Source: Candidatus Ideonella esbjergensis (GTDB taxonomy: Bacteria; Pseudomonadota; Gammaproteobacteria; Burkholderiales; Burkholderiaceae_C). From it: a stretch of DNA of 64,000 nucleotides. Below are positions 14,706 to 23,839 of the stretch, in pieces. Position 1 is the first letter of the stretch. Every line of letters starts with the position of its first letter. The notes beneath the pieces were generated by a model. That model was not told the origin of the DNA and ran no database searches. It saw only the letters and a program-made list of their open reading frames with translations. Location: contig JADJLP010000001.1 in NCBI GenBank assembly GCA_016710065.1, positions 372,001 through 436,000 on the forward strand. The letters run 5' to 3'. A program made the position numbers and the translations under genes.

Positions 14706-16655
14706 ATGTCCGTATCTCCCGTGCAGTTTGAGCATGGTTCATCGCCAGTCTTCTTCAAAGCCGCCGTTGCCGTCACGTCGACAACGGCGGTTTGGCGTTG
14801 GCTGTTCGCTGCGCTGCTGTGGTTGCAGTTTGGCCTGGGTGCAGGGGCTTGGGCGCAGTCGATCGAATCGGTCCTGGCCCCAGGAAAGTTGACCTCTCCG
14901 CACGCCAAGTACGAAGGCGAGTGCGACAAGTGCCATCTCAAGTTTGACCGCAAGGCACAGGACCGCTTGTGCATGGACTGTCACAAGGAGGTGCGGCAGG
15001 ACGTTTCCGCCAAGCATGGCCTGCACGGTCTGATGAAGCAGCAGACCTGCCGGTCATGCCACACCGACCACAAGGGCCTGGACGCGAAGATCGCCGCGTT
15101 TGAGAAATCCAGCTTCGACCACAAGGCTACCAACTACTTGCTCAAAGGCGCGCACCAGAAGACCGATTGCGCCAAGTGCCATGTGGCCAGCAGCAAGGAA
15201 AAGGGTTACCGCATCTCGAACCGCGAGTGCATTGCATGTCACAAGAAGGACGACACCCACAAGGGTTCGCTGGGAGACAAGTGCGCTGATTGCCACACCG
15301 AGGCCGATTGGAAAGAAGCCAAGATTGACCACGACAAGACCGACTTCCCGCTCGAAGGCAAGCATGTGGACGTGAAGTGCAAGGATTGCCACAAGGACAC
15401 CAAGTACAAGGACACGCCCAACGATTGCTACACCTGCCACAAGAAGGAAGACAAGCACAAGGGTCACTACAGCGAGAAGTGCGAGAAGTGCCACAACGCG
15501 AAGAGCTGGAAGACGATCACCTTCGACCACAACCGTGACACCAAGTACGACCTGCTGGGCAAACACAAGAGCACCAAGTGCGATGCCTGCCACACCACCG
15601 GTTGGGTCTACAAAGACAAGCTCACCACAGGCTGCAACGACTGCCACCAGAAAGACGACAAGCACAAGGAAACCTTGGGCACCGACTGCGCCAAGTGCCA
15701 CACCGAGCGCGACTGGAAAGAGCCGCCCAAGTTTGACCACAACAAGACTGATTTCCCGCTCACCGGCAAGCACGCCAAGGTGGAGTGCAAGATTTGCCAT
15801 GCGTCAGCGATCTTCAACCAGGCCCCCAAGACCTGCATAGGCTGTCACACCAAGGATGACACCCACAAGGGCACTCTGGGAGAGGATTGCGCCGCCTGTC
15901 ACGACGACAAGGACTGGAAGAAGACCAGCTTCAACCACGACAAGACCAAGTTCCCGCTCAAGGGCAAGCATGCCAAGGCCAAATGCGACACCTGCCACAA
16001 GCCCAGTGGCAACAACAAGACGCCCAACTACAAAGAGGCCCCCAAGGACTGCTATTCCTGCCACAAGAAGGAAGACAAGCACGAAGGCCAGAGCGGCAAG
16101 CTCTGTGGTGCATGCCACGACGAGAAGGAATGGAAGCCCGCGCCCAAGTTTGACCACGGGCTCACACGCTTCCCATTGCTGGGTAAGCACGGCCCACTTG
16201 AGTGCAAGAAGTGTCACGAAACGCCGCGTTACAAGGACGCGAAGGTGGCCTGTGTAGCCTGTCACGCCAAGGACGATAAGCACAAGAAGAAGCTGAGCTC
16301 TGACTGCGCCCTATGCCATAACGCGCAAAGTTGGAAGACTTGGACGTATGACCATGATGCTCGTACGAGGTTTCCGCTCGAAGGCAAGCATAAGAAGGTA
16401 GCCTGCGAGGCGTGCCATACAAAGCCTGTTGAAGGTCGTGCCCAGATATCGCAGCAATGCGCGAGTTGTCACACCAAGGACGACATTCACGAAGGTAGTT
16501 ACGGACGGCAGTGCCAGCAATGCCACACTGCAGATTCGTTCAAGAACATCAAGCAGCGACCAGGTCGCGCCGCCAGTGCGGTTTCTCTTTCTCCCCAGCA
16601 TCCGGGGTCAGGCGCTGTGCGCCAACCCGGAGCCATGTCAAGGTTGGTGTCATGA
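14706..16655 (+). CDS. 24-heme c-type cytochrome with Lys-rich triheme repeats
   Basis: 649 residues. A long signal sequence ends near GAGAWA, followed by 24 CXXCH motifs by hand count. From about residue 190 the pattern is six triheme repeats of 67-72 residues: CXXCH, then a (F/I)DH(D/N)KT-F-L-GKH segment, CXXCH, then CXXCHKK(D/E)DKHKG. The mature protein is very rich in Lys, Asp and His, fitting a soluble periplasmic electron wire. It has no catalytic signature. The last ~37 residues (RPGRAASAVSLS...) carry no heme and look unlike the rest. The stop overlaps the next gene's start as ATGA, implying coupled translation. First gene of the conduit cluster. Confidence 0.92.
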   Translation: MSVSPVQFEHGSSPVFFKAAVAVTSTTAVWRWLFAALLWLQFGLGAGAWAQSIESVLAPGKLTSPHAKYEGECDKCHLKFDRKAQDRLCMDCHKEVRQDVSAKHGLHGLMKQQTCRSCHTDHKGLDAKIAAFEKSSFDHKATNYLLKGAHQKTDCAKCHVASSKEKGYRISNRECIACHKKDDTHKGSLGDKCADCHTEADWKEAKIDHDKTDFPLEGKHVDVKCKDCHKDTKYKDTPNDCYTCHKKEDKHKGHYSEKCEKCHNAKSWKTITFDHNRDTKYDLLGKHKSTKCDACHTTGWVYKDKLTTGCNDCHQKDDKHKETLGTDCAKCHTERDWKEPPKFDHNKTDFPLTGKHAKVECKICHASAIFNQAPKTCIGCHTKDDTHKGTLGEDCAACHDDKDWKKTSFNHDKTKFPLKGKHAKAKCDTCHKPSGNNKTPNYKEAPKDCYSCHKKEDKHEGQSGKLCGACHDEKEWKPAPKFDHGLTRFPLLGKHGPLECKKCHETPRYKDAKVACVACHAKDDKHKKKLSSDCALCHNAQSWKTWTYDHDARTRFPLEGKHKKVACEACHTKPVEGRAQISQQCASCHTKDDIHEGSYGRQCQQCHTADSFKNIKQRPGRAASAVSLSPQHPGSGAVRQPGAMSRLVS

Positions 16656-19600
16656 CAAGCTTTCTGAAAATCAAGTCGCTTGCCACTTCTATGGTCACCC
16701 GTGTGATCGGAATGGCATCCGTCCTGGGCGTTGCGGCCGTGTTTCTGGCGTTGTCGCTGCAAAGCCCGAACAGCCAGGCGCAGGGCGACACCGGCTTTGA
16801 CCACAACACCACCTTGTTCGCACTGGAGGGCTTGCACGAGCAGGTGCGCTGCGAGTCTTGCCACATCAAAGGCATCTTCAAGGGCACGCCGCGCGATTGC
16901 GCGGGCTGCCATTTGCAGAACAACCAGCGCGGGGCCAAGGCCAAGCCGGTCAACCACATCCAGTCCAGCAACAATTGCGAGGAATGTCACTCGGTGACAT
17001 CGTTCACTGTGGCGCGTTTCAACCACGCCACTGTTTCGCCCGGCACCTGCGCCGGTTGCCATGACGGCCGTCGCGCCACCGGCATGACGGCAACGCACTT
17101 CCCGACCACCGAATCCTGCGACCAGTGCCACCTGGCCAGTGCCTTCCTGCCGATCACGCGTTTTGACCACGAGGCCTTGGCGGGTGACATCAGCACCTGC
17201 GCCCGTTGCCACAACGGTGCCATCGCCAAGGGCATGCCGTCCAATCACTTGCCGCGCAGCCTGTCGATCCAGTGCGGCTCCTGCCACGTCGCGTCCACCC
17301 AGTCTGGTTTCAAGAGCTTCTCGGGTGGCCAGGTGGACCACACGGGTTTGAACACCGGGTGTGCCGATTGCCACGGCCCCAACGTGGGTGCCGGTTCGTT
17401 TGCAGGCATTTCCCGCATCATCGTGATGCCTCCCACCGCGCCAGCTGGCCCGAATTCACACATCCCGTCATCCACCACCTGCGAGAGCTGCCATTTGGGC
17501 TCCATGCCCGCAGGCCTGGTGGCCGCCAATGCGGTCGCTGGCGTTCCGGGCAGCGGCTTTGCCACGCCGGTGCCCACCAGCGCGCAAATCCACGCGGGCG
17601 TGACCAGCGGCTGTTCGAACTGCCACGAGACCAGCTACACCTGGCTCGGCATGTCTTATTACCCCATGGTGCCGGCCACCTTCGTGCCCAAGGCCCGCTA
17701 CACCGGTTTTCATGCTCGTCCGAAAGCTGTGGGAGGTGTCAACACCATTGCCGACGCAGCTCACCCGGACAGCGGGGACTGTGCTGAGTGCCACACCGGC
17801 ACCGCTTTCTTCTATGGGGAAGGCAAACCCAGTAACCACATTCCCGTTGCCAGCGGCTCCACGTGCACGGCATGCCATACCGCCGGGGGCGATTTCTCGG
17901 CGATGCCGACGCTGACCAACATTCACGCCAACGCGCCCACCAGCGGTGGGTGTGCCCAGTGCCATGGCGCCAGTGTGGCGCCCAGCTTTGCCATCCCGGT
18001 CAATGGCTTCAGCGTCACGGCGCCGCCCAGCAACCACATGCCCATCACCACGGCTTGTGAAACCTGCCACGTTGGCGCGGGCTCCAGCCTGCCCACCAAC
18101 CAGGTCATTGACGGCGCCAGGTTCAGCGGGTCGCTCATGAGCCACGCCGGTATCACCAACAACTGCGCCTCGTGCCACGGCCCTGCCATCAGTGGCGCCA
18201 GCTTTGTTGGCGTGAGCAGCATCGTGGTCATGCCGCCCACCTCGCCTGCTGGCCCCAGCGCGCACATTCCGTCGTCAACGACTTGCGAAAATTGCCACAT
18301 GGGCTCCACGCCTGCAGGGCAGATCCCCGCTTCGGCCGGCCGCACCGCGCCTGGCACTGCCTTCGCATCACCAGCGCCCACCTCGGCGCAAATCCACATG
18401 GGTGTCACCGGCGGCTGCAACAGCTGCCACGACGTGGCTCAGCCCTGGATGGGCATGGGTGCCTACCCGATCGCTCCCACCACCCGGGTGTCGGGCGCGC
18501 AGTACAACGGCTTCCACCTGCGTCCCAAGTCGACCGGGGGTACCTACACCATTGCCGATGCTGCCCACCCCACGGGTGGTGACTGCGGCGAGTGCCACAG
18601 CAGTTTTGCCTCCTGGAGCGGGGTCGACAAGCCCATCAACCACATTCCCTATGCATCGTCAGCGGCATGCTCGGCGTGCCACACCAGCAGCAACTTCGCG
18701 ACCATGCCCACGCTGGCCGACATCCATGCCAACGCACCCAGCAGAACCAACAACTGCGCCCAGTGTCACGGCGCCAATGTGGTGGCAGGCTTCGCCATCC
18801 CGTCGGCCAACTTCACCATCAAGGGCCCGCCAGCCAACCACATGCCCATCACCACGGCCTGCGAAAGCTGCCACGTGGGTGCGGGCTCCAGCATCACCAG
18901 CCTGCCTGTGGGCAATGGGGCCAGCTTTGCCGGCTCGCTGATGAGCCACGCGGGCATCACCAACAACTGCGCGGCCTGCCACGGCCCATCGATCAATGGG
19001 GCCAGCTTTGCCGGTGTCAGCGCCATCGTGGTGATCCCGCCCAAATCTCCGGCGGGTCCGACGTCGCACATTCCCTCGTCGGATGTCTGCGAGGCCTGCC
19101 ACCTGGGCTCCACGCCGGCCGGGCTGATTCCTGCGTCATCCACCAAGACCGCACCGGGCACGGCCTTTGCCACGCCCGCGCCCACCGGGGCCATGATCCA
19201 CGCCGGCATCACCGGCGGCTGCAACACCTGCCACGAGGCCGGCAATGTCTGGATGGGCATGGCGGCATACCCGATTTCGCCCAGCGTCAAGACGACGGGT
19301 GGCCAGTACCGCGGCTTCAACACTCGTCCTCGTGCGGCGGCCAGTACCTACAGCGTGGCCGATGCCACCCACCCCGCCACACGCGACTGCGCCGAGTGCC
19401 ACAGCAATACCAACTATTTCGCTGCGGGCGACAAGCCGGCCAACCACATTCCTTATGCCAGCGCTGCCGCCTGTAGCGCTTGCCATACCACGGGTGACTA
19501 CTCGGCGATGCCGACGCTGGCCAACATCCACGCCAACGCGCCCAGCACCACCACCAATTGCGCGCAGTGCCACGGGGCCAACGTGGTGGCAGGCTTCGCC

Positions 19601-22600
19601 ATTCCGGCAGCCAACTTCACCATCATGGGCCCGCCCAGCAACCACATGCCCATCACCACGGGCTGCGAGGCTTGCCACGTGGGCACCGGCTCGAGCGTTG
19701 CCACCACGCCTGTGCCCAATGGGGCCAAGTTCAGTGGCTCGTTGATGAGCCACACCGGCATCACCAGCAACTGCGTGGCCTGCCACGCGCCGTCGGGCTC
19801 CACCCTCACCTTTGCCGGCATCAGCCGCATCGTGGGGATGCCGCCCACCGCGCCCATGGGCCCCAACGCCCACATCCCGTCGTCCACGGCTTGCGAGCGT
19901 TGCCACCTGGGTTCCACCCCCGCAGGCCTGGTGCCCGCTTCCGCCACGAAGACGGCACCGGGTACGGCGTTTGCCACTCCGGCGCCCACGGCGGCTCAGA
20001 TTCACGCAGGCATCACCAGTGGTTGCAACACCTGCCACGAGTCGGGGTCGTCCTGGATGGGCATGGACCGCTATCCCATCACCCCCACGGTGAAGTCGGC
20101 CACGCCGGGCACCAAGTACAACGGCTTCCACACTCGCCCACGGGCAGCGGCCGGCACCTACAACGTGGCCGACGCGTCCCACCCCAGCACCAAGGATTGC
20201 TCTGAGTGCCACAGCGGCACCAGCTTCTTCACTGGGCAGGACAAGCCGGCGAACCACATTCCGTATGCCGCCACGGCGCAGTGCACCTCGTGCCACACCA
20301 GTTCCGACTACTCGGTCATGCCGACGCTGGCGAACATCCACGCCTACGCACCGAACACCAAGACCAATTGCGCCCAGTGCCATGGCGCAGGCGTGGTGGC
20401 TGGCTTTGCCATCCCGGGTGCCAACTTCACCATCATGGGCCCGCCCAGCAACCACATGCCCATCAGCACGGCCTGTGAGGTCTGTCACGTGGGCCCGGGT
20501 TCCAGCGTGCCCACCACGCCGGTACCCAATGGCGCGAAGTTCAGTGGTTCGCTGATGAGCCACACCGGCATCACCAACAACTGCGTGGTGTGCCACGGGC
20601 CGGGCATCAACGGCTCCAGCTTTGCCGGTGTGAGCAAGATCGTGGTGATGCCGCCTACCTCACCCATGGGGGCCAGCGCGCACATCCCGTCATCCACCGC
20701 TTGCGAGGCTTGCCATTTGGGCTCTACCCCGGCAGGCATGGTGCCGGCATCGGCCACCAAATCAGCGCCAGGTTCGGCCTTCGCCACCCCGGTGCCAACC
20801 GGTCCGCAAATCCACGCGGGCACCACCAGTGGTTGCAACAGTTGCCATGAGGCTGCCTTCGTCTGGATGGGCATGGAGCGCTACCCGATCACCCCGAAGG
20901 TGAAGTCGACAACGGTTGGCACCCAGTACCGTGGCTTCCAGACCCGCCCACGCGCTGCCGCCGGCACCTACAACGTGGCCGACGCAGCCCACCCGAGCAC
21001 ACGCGACTGCTCGGAATGCCACTCCGGCACCACGTTCTTCCAGGGTGTAGACAAGCCTGCCAACCACATTCCCTACGTGGCCACGGCACAGTGCAGTTCC
21101 TGCCACACCAGCAGCGACTACTCGGTGATGCCCACGCTCACCAACATCCACGCCTACGCGCCCAGCAAGACCGCCAACTGTGCGCAATGCCACGCCGCCA
21201 ACGTGGTGGCAGGTTTCGCGATTCCGGGTGCCAACTTCACCATCAAGGGCCCGCCCGCCAACCACATCCCCATCACCACGGCGTGCGAGGTTTGCCACGT
21301 GGGCACGGGCTCCAGCATCGCCACCACGCCTGTGCTCGATGGTGCGAAGTTCAGTGGTTCGCTGATGAGCCACAAGGGCATCACCACCAACTGTGTTTCT
21401 TGCCACGCCCCGGCGGGCGCCACGGCCAGCTTTGCAGGCATCACCAGGATCAGCGGCATGCCGCCAACGTCGCCCGCAGGTGCCAGCGCGCACATTCCGT
21501 CGTCCACCACCTGTGAGGCCTGCCACCTGGGCAGTGCTCCAGCGGCGTTGGTGCCGGCCTCGGCCACCAAGACCGCTCCAGGCACAGCCTGGGCCACGCC
21601 CGTGCCTACGGGGGCGATGATCCATGCCGGCATCACCAGTGGTTGCAATGCCTGCCACGACACGAACTACGTGTGGATGGGCATGAGCCACTACCCGATG
21701 ACGCCCAGCACGCTCACCAGCGGTGCGCAATATAAGGGCTTCAATTCCCGGCCCACCGCCACCGGCAGCACCTATGCGATCAAGGATGGTGCACACCCGG
21801 TCACTGGCGATTGCGGCACCTGCCACACCGGCACCACCTTCTTTGAAGGCGACATCAAGCCGTCCAACCACATCCCGTATGCGGCCACTGCGGCCTGCAC
21901 GGCCTGTCACACCAACCCTGATTTCTCGGTCATGCCGACGCTGGCCAACATCCACGCCTATGCGCAAAGCACCTCGGCCAATTGCGCCCAGTGCCATGCG
22001 GCCAGCGTGGTGGACGGCTTTGCCATTCCGGCAGCCAACTTCACCATCAAGGGTCCGCCGGCCAACCACATTCCCATCACCACGGCCTGCGAGGTCTGCC
22101 ACGTGGGCACGGGTTCCAGCATTGCCGCCACGCCGGTGCCCAATGGGGCCAAGTTCAGCGCTTCGCTGATGAGCCACAAGGGCATCACCACCAACTGCGT
22201 GAGCTGCCACGTGACCTCGGGCACCACCGTGAGCTTTGCCGGCATCATCCGTATCAGCGGCATGCCGCCGACCTCGCCCATGGGCGCCAGCGCGCACATT
22301 CCGTCGTCCACCACCTGCGAGGCCTGCCACCTGGGCAGTGCGCCCGCCAACATGGTGCCGGCCTCGGCCACCAAGACGGCGCCGGGCACGGCCTGGGCCA
22401 CACCGGTGCCGACGGGGCCGATGATCCATGCCGGCATCACCGGCAGTTGCAACACCTGTCACGACACCAACTACGTGTGGATGGGCATGAGCCACTACCC
22501 GATGACGCCGGCCACACTGAGCACCAACACCAGCACCCAGTACAAGGGCTTTAACTCGCGGCCCACGACGACGGGCAGCACCTATGCCATCAAGGATGCG

Positions 22601-23719
22601 GCGCACCCCACCACCGGCGATTGCAGCACCTGCCACGTGGGCACCACGTATTTCAGCGGCGCGGCTAAGCCCAATGGCCACCTCCCGACGACCCAGACGT
22701 GCTCAACCTGCCACATCGTGGCGGGCGACTTCTCGATCGCCGGGCTGACCAAGGATCTGTCGATCAATGGCATGCACAAGGGTGTCACCAGTGCCACCGG
22801 CTGCCGGCAGTGCCATGCCGCCGGGCCGTTTGCCGGCTGTACCACGCAGGCCACCTGCGCCACGCCGCCGGCGCTCACCTACCAGCCCAAGAAGATGCCG
22901 CTGGCCACGGGGGGCTCAGCCACCGCACCGTCCAAGAGCACCCACGTGCCGGTCGGCGTGGCGGAGTGCGGCACCAGCTGCCATGCCAACTTCACATCCT
23001 TCACCGGGATGAACATGAAGAACAACGCCACGGCCCACGGCATGGTGAAGGGGCAAACCTGCATGAGCTGCCATGAGCAGGGATACACCTGGTTTGGCGT
23101 GACCATCAAGATCCGTGAAGCAGGCGAGAGTAGGCACAACGGCACAGTCGGGGTCAAGGACTGCACGGCTTCGGGTTGCCACAGCGCGACCAAGTTCAGC
23201 GGCTTCTTTGGCATCGTTCGGCCGGTCTTGCGCTCGGCCATCGTTGGCGCCCGGCCGCGCCTCTTGCCTGGCATGGACGATGCCGTGGGCGGTGCGTCCG
23301 GCGCGGCCTTCAGCCACCAGGGCGTGTTGCCCAACGAGTGCGCCACCTGCCACAACGGCCAGGCCGCCAAGGGTTTGCCGGCCAAGCACTTGCAGACCAA
23401 GATGTCTTGCGACGCCTGCCACCGCACCACGGCCTGGAAGCCGGCCGAATTCAGTCACCAGGGCGTGCCTTTTGGCCAATGCCAGGCTTGCCACAATGGC
23501 CTGTCTGCGCCTGGCAAGCCCGGCAATCACTTCGTGACATCTCGCTCGTGCGATGCCTGCCACCTGGTGGTGGGCTGGCAGCCGGTGACCTACAAGCACA
23601 TCTCGCCGCAGTACCGGGCTGAGCCCGACAAGACGAACTGTGTCAGCTGCCACATCACAAATGGTGAGATCATTCCGAGGCAGCTGCGCGGCGGGACTCG
23701 ACCCAGACCGACGCAGTGA
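16652..23719 (+). CDS. Giant multiheme c-type cytochrome, 63 potential heme sites
   Basis: 2,355 residues from ATG 16652, which overlaps the preceding stop and gives a signal peptide (TRVIGMASVLGVAAVFLALS, cleavage near SQAQ). By hand I count 61 CXXCH motifs plus one CX3CH (CGTSCH, residue 2106) and one CX4CH (CTASGCH, residue 2171). Six N-terminal hemes lie in c7-like units (RFDHEAL, CARCHNGAIAKG). Hemes 7-55 fall in seven heptaheme repeats of about 260-270 residues (residues ~208-2055). The last eight lie in a C-terminal region again containing SHQGV/CHNG units. The repeat region is rich in Ala, Gly, Pro, Ser and Thr and low in charge, unlike the 24-heme protein. No lipobox, membrane anchor or catalytic domain is visible. 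Likely a long extracellular or envelope-spanning conductor. Confidence 0.93.
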   Translation: MTSFLKIKSLATSMVTRVIGMASVLGVAAVFLALSLQSPNSQAQGDTGFDHNTTLFALEGLHEQVRCESCHIKGIFKGTPRDCAGCHLQNNQRGAKAKPVNHIQSSNNCEECHSVTSFTVARFNHATVSPGTCAGCHDGRRATGMTATHFPTTESCDQCHLASAFLPITRFDHEALAGDISTCARCHNGAIAKGMPSNHLPRSLSIQCGSCHVASTQSGFKSFSGGQVDHTGLNTGCADCHGPNVGAGSFAGISRIIVMPPTAPAGPNSHIPSSTTCESCHLGSMPAGLVAANAVAGVPGSGFATPVPTSAQIHAGVTSGCSNCHETSYTWLGMSYYPMVPATFVPKARYTGFHARPKAVGGVNTIADAAHPDSGDCAECHTGTAFFYGEGKPSNHIPVASGSTCTACHTAGGDFSAMPTLTNIHANAPTSGGCAQCHGASVAPSFAIPVNGFSVTAPPSNHMPITTACETCHVGAGSSLPTNQVIDGARFSGSLMSHAGITNNCASCHGPAISGASFVGVSSIVVMPPTSPAGPSAHIPSSTTCENCHMGSTPAGQIPASAGRTAPGTAFASPAPTSAQIHMGVTGGCNSCHDVAQPWMGMGAYPIAPTTRVSGAQYNGFHLRPKSTGGTYTIADAAHPTGGDCGECHSSFASWSGVDKPINHIPYASSAACSACHTSSNFATMPTLADIHANAPSRTNNCAQCHGANVVAGFAIPSANFTIKGPPANHMPITTACESCHVGAGSSITSLPVGNGASFAGSLMSHAGITNNCAACHGPSINGASFAGVSAIVVIPPKSPAGPTSHIPSSDVCEACHLGSTPAGLIPASSTKTAPGTAFATPAPTGAMIHAGITGGCNTCHEAGNVWMGMAAYPISPSVKTTGGQYRGFNTRPRAAASTYSVADATHPATRDCAECHSNTNYFAAGDKPANHIPYASAAACSACHTTGDYSAMPTLANIHANAPSTTTNCAQCHGANVVAGFAIPAANFTIMGPPSNHMPITTGCEACHVGTGSSVATTPVPNGAKFSGSLMSHTGITSNCVACHAPSGSTLTFAGISRIVGMPPTAPMGPNAHIPSSTACERCHLGSTPAGLVPASATKTAPGTAFATPAPTAAQIHAGITSGCNTCHESGSSWMGMDRYPITPTVKSATPGTKYNGFHTRPRAAAGTYNVADASHPSTKDCSECHSGTSFFTGQDKPANHIPYAATAQCTSCHTSSDYSVMPTLANIHAYAPNTKTNCAQCHGAGVVAGFAIPGANFTIMGPPSNHMPISTACEVCHVGPGSSVPTTPVPNGAKFSGSLMSHTGITNNCVVCHGPGINGSSFAGVSKIVVMPPTSPMGASAHIPSSTACEACHLGSTPAGMVPASATKSAPGSAFATPVPTGPQIHAGTTSGCNSCHEAAFVWMGMERYPITPKVKSTTVGTQYRGFQTRPRAAAGTYNVADAAHPSTRDCSECHSGTTFFQGVDKPANHIPYVATAQCSSCHTSSDYSVMPTLTNIHAYAPSKTANCAQCHAANVVAGFAIPGANFTIKGPPANHIPITTACEVCHVGTGSSIATTPVLDGAKFSGSLMSHKGITTNCVSCHAPAGATASFAGITRISGMPPTSPAGASAHIPSSTTCEACHLGSAPAALVPASATKTAPGTAWATPVPTGAMIHAGITSGCNACHDTNYVWMGMSHYPMTPSTLTSGAQYKGFNSRPTATGSTYAIKDGAHPVTGDCGTCHTGTTFFEGDIKPSNHIPYAATAACTACHTNPDFSVMPTLANIHAYAQSTSANCAQCHAASVVDGFAIPAANFTIKGPPANHIPITTACEVCHVGTGSSIAATPVPNGAKFSASLMSHKGITTNCVSCHVTSGTTVSFAGIIRISGMPPTSPMGASAHIPSSTTCEACHLGSAPANMVPASATKTAPGTAWATPVPTGPMIHAGITGSCNTCHDTNYVWMGMSHYPMTPATLSTNTSTQYKGFNSRPTTTGSTYAIKDAAHPTTGDCSTCHVGTTYFSGAAKPNGHLPTTQTCSTCHIVAGDFSIAGLTKDLSINGMHKGVTSATGCRQCHAAGPFAGCTTQATCATPPALTYQPKKMPLATGGSATAPSKSTHVPVGVAECGTSCHANFTSFTGMNMKNNATAHGMVKGQTCMSCHEQGYTWFGVTIKIREAGESRHNGTVGVKDCTASGCHSATKFSGFFGIVRPVLRSAIVGARPRLLPGMDDAVGGASGAAFSHQGVLPNECATCHNGQAAKGLPAKHLQTKMSCDACHRTTAWKPAEFSHQGVPFGQCQACHNGLSAPGKPGNHFVTSRSCDACHLVVGWQPVTYKHISPQYRAEPDKTNCVSCHITNGEIIPRQLRGGTRPRPTQ
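17273..22816 (+). repeat. Tandem ~0.8-kb heptaheme-coding repeats inside the giant cytochrome gene
   Basis: Equivalent heme codons (the DC-A/G/S-E/T-CH motif) fall at 17780, 18584, 19388, 20198, 21008, 21812 and 22622, i.e. a period of 804 or 810 bases. Adding the partial units at both ends gives seven heptaheme copies in the order CE-CH, C-CHGP, CE-CHLGS, CN-CH, C-E-CH, CTACH, CAQCH. Long nucleotide stretches recur, for example the segments coding IKGPPANH(M/I)PITTAC near 18820, 21240 and 22045. Confidence 0.92.
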
Positions 23720-23750
23720 ATGCGCAGGACTGAATAAGATCAACGGGTGA

Positions 23751-23773
23751 ACGAGGGCCGATCCGGCCCTCGT
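23751..23773 (+). terminator. Hairpin between the giant cytochrome and the porin gene
   Basis: ACGAGGGCCG (23751-23760) pairs perfectly with CGGCCCTCGT (23764-23773) around a three-base loop ATC, and TTGTCGTG follows. It may be a partial terminator that lowers porin expression relative to the cytochromes, or an mRNA-end stabiliser. The T-run is too poor to call a full stop. Confidence 0.5.
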
Positions 23774-23839
23774 TGTCGTGCGGGGCAGGGCTTGAAACCC
23801 CGGGCTGCGCAATCACCATATTCAACGAGGTGGCTGAAG

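Noticed and set aside
16511..16651. An earlier start for the giant cytochrome at 16511
   Set aside because: The extra 47 residues lie inside the 24-heme gene, carry no heme motif and would bury the signal peptide; ATG 16652 gives the ATGA overlap and a good signal sequence.
16560..16655. A frameshift joining the 24-heme and 63-heme genes into one protein
   Set aside because: The second gene has its own signal peptide and start overlapping the first stop; no heme motif is interrupted at the junction. The odd heme-free tail keeps a small doubt.
19136..22681. Long minus-strand open frames (486 and 639 codons) opposite the giant cytochrome
   Set aside because: They are mirror frames of the GC-rich repeat gene, have His/Gly/Arg-rich low-complexity products and no plausible starts; the plus strand carries the regularly spaced CXXCH motifs.
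17273..22816. Regular repeats as a possible CRISPR or satellite array
   Set aside because: The period is 804-810 bases, stays in one reading frame and encodes heme motifs; there are no short repeats with unique spacers.
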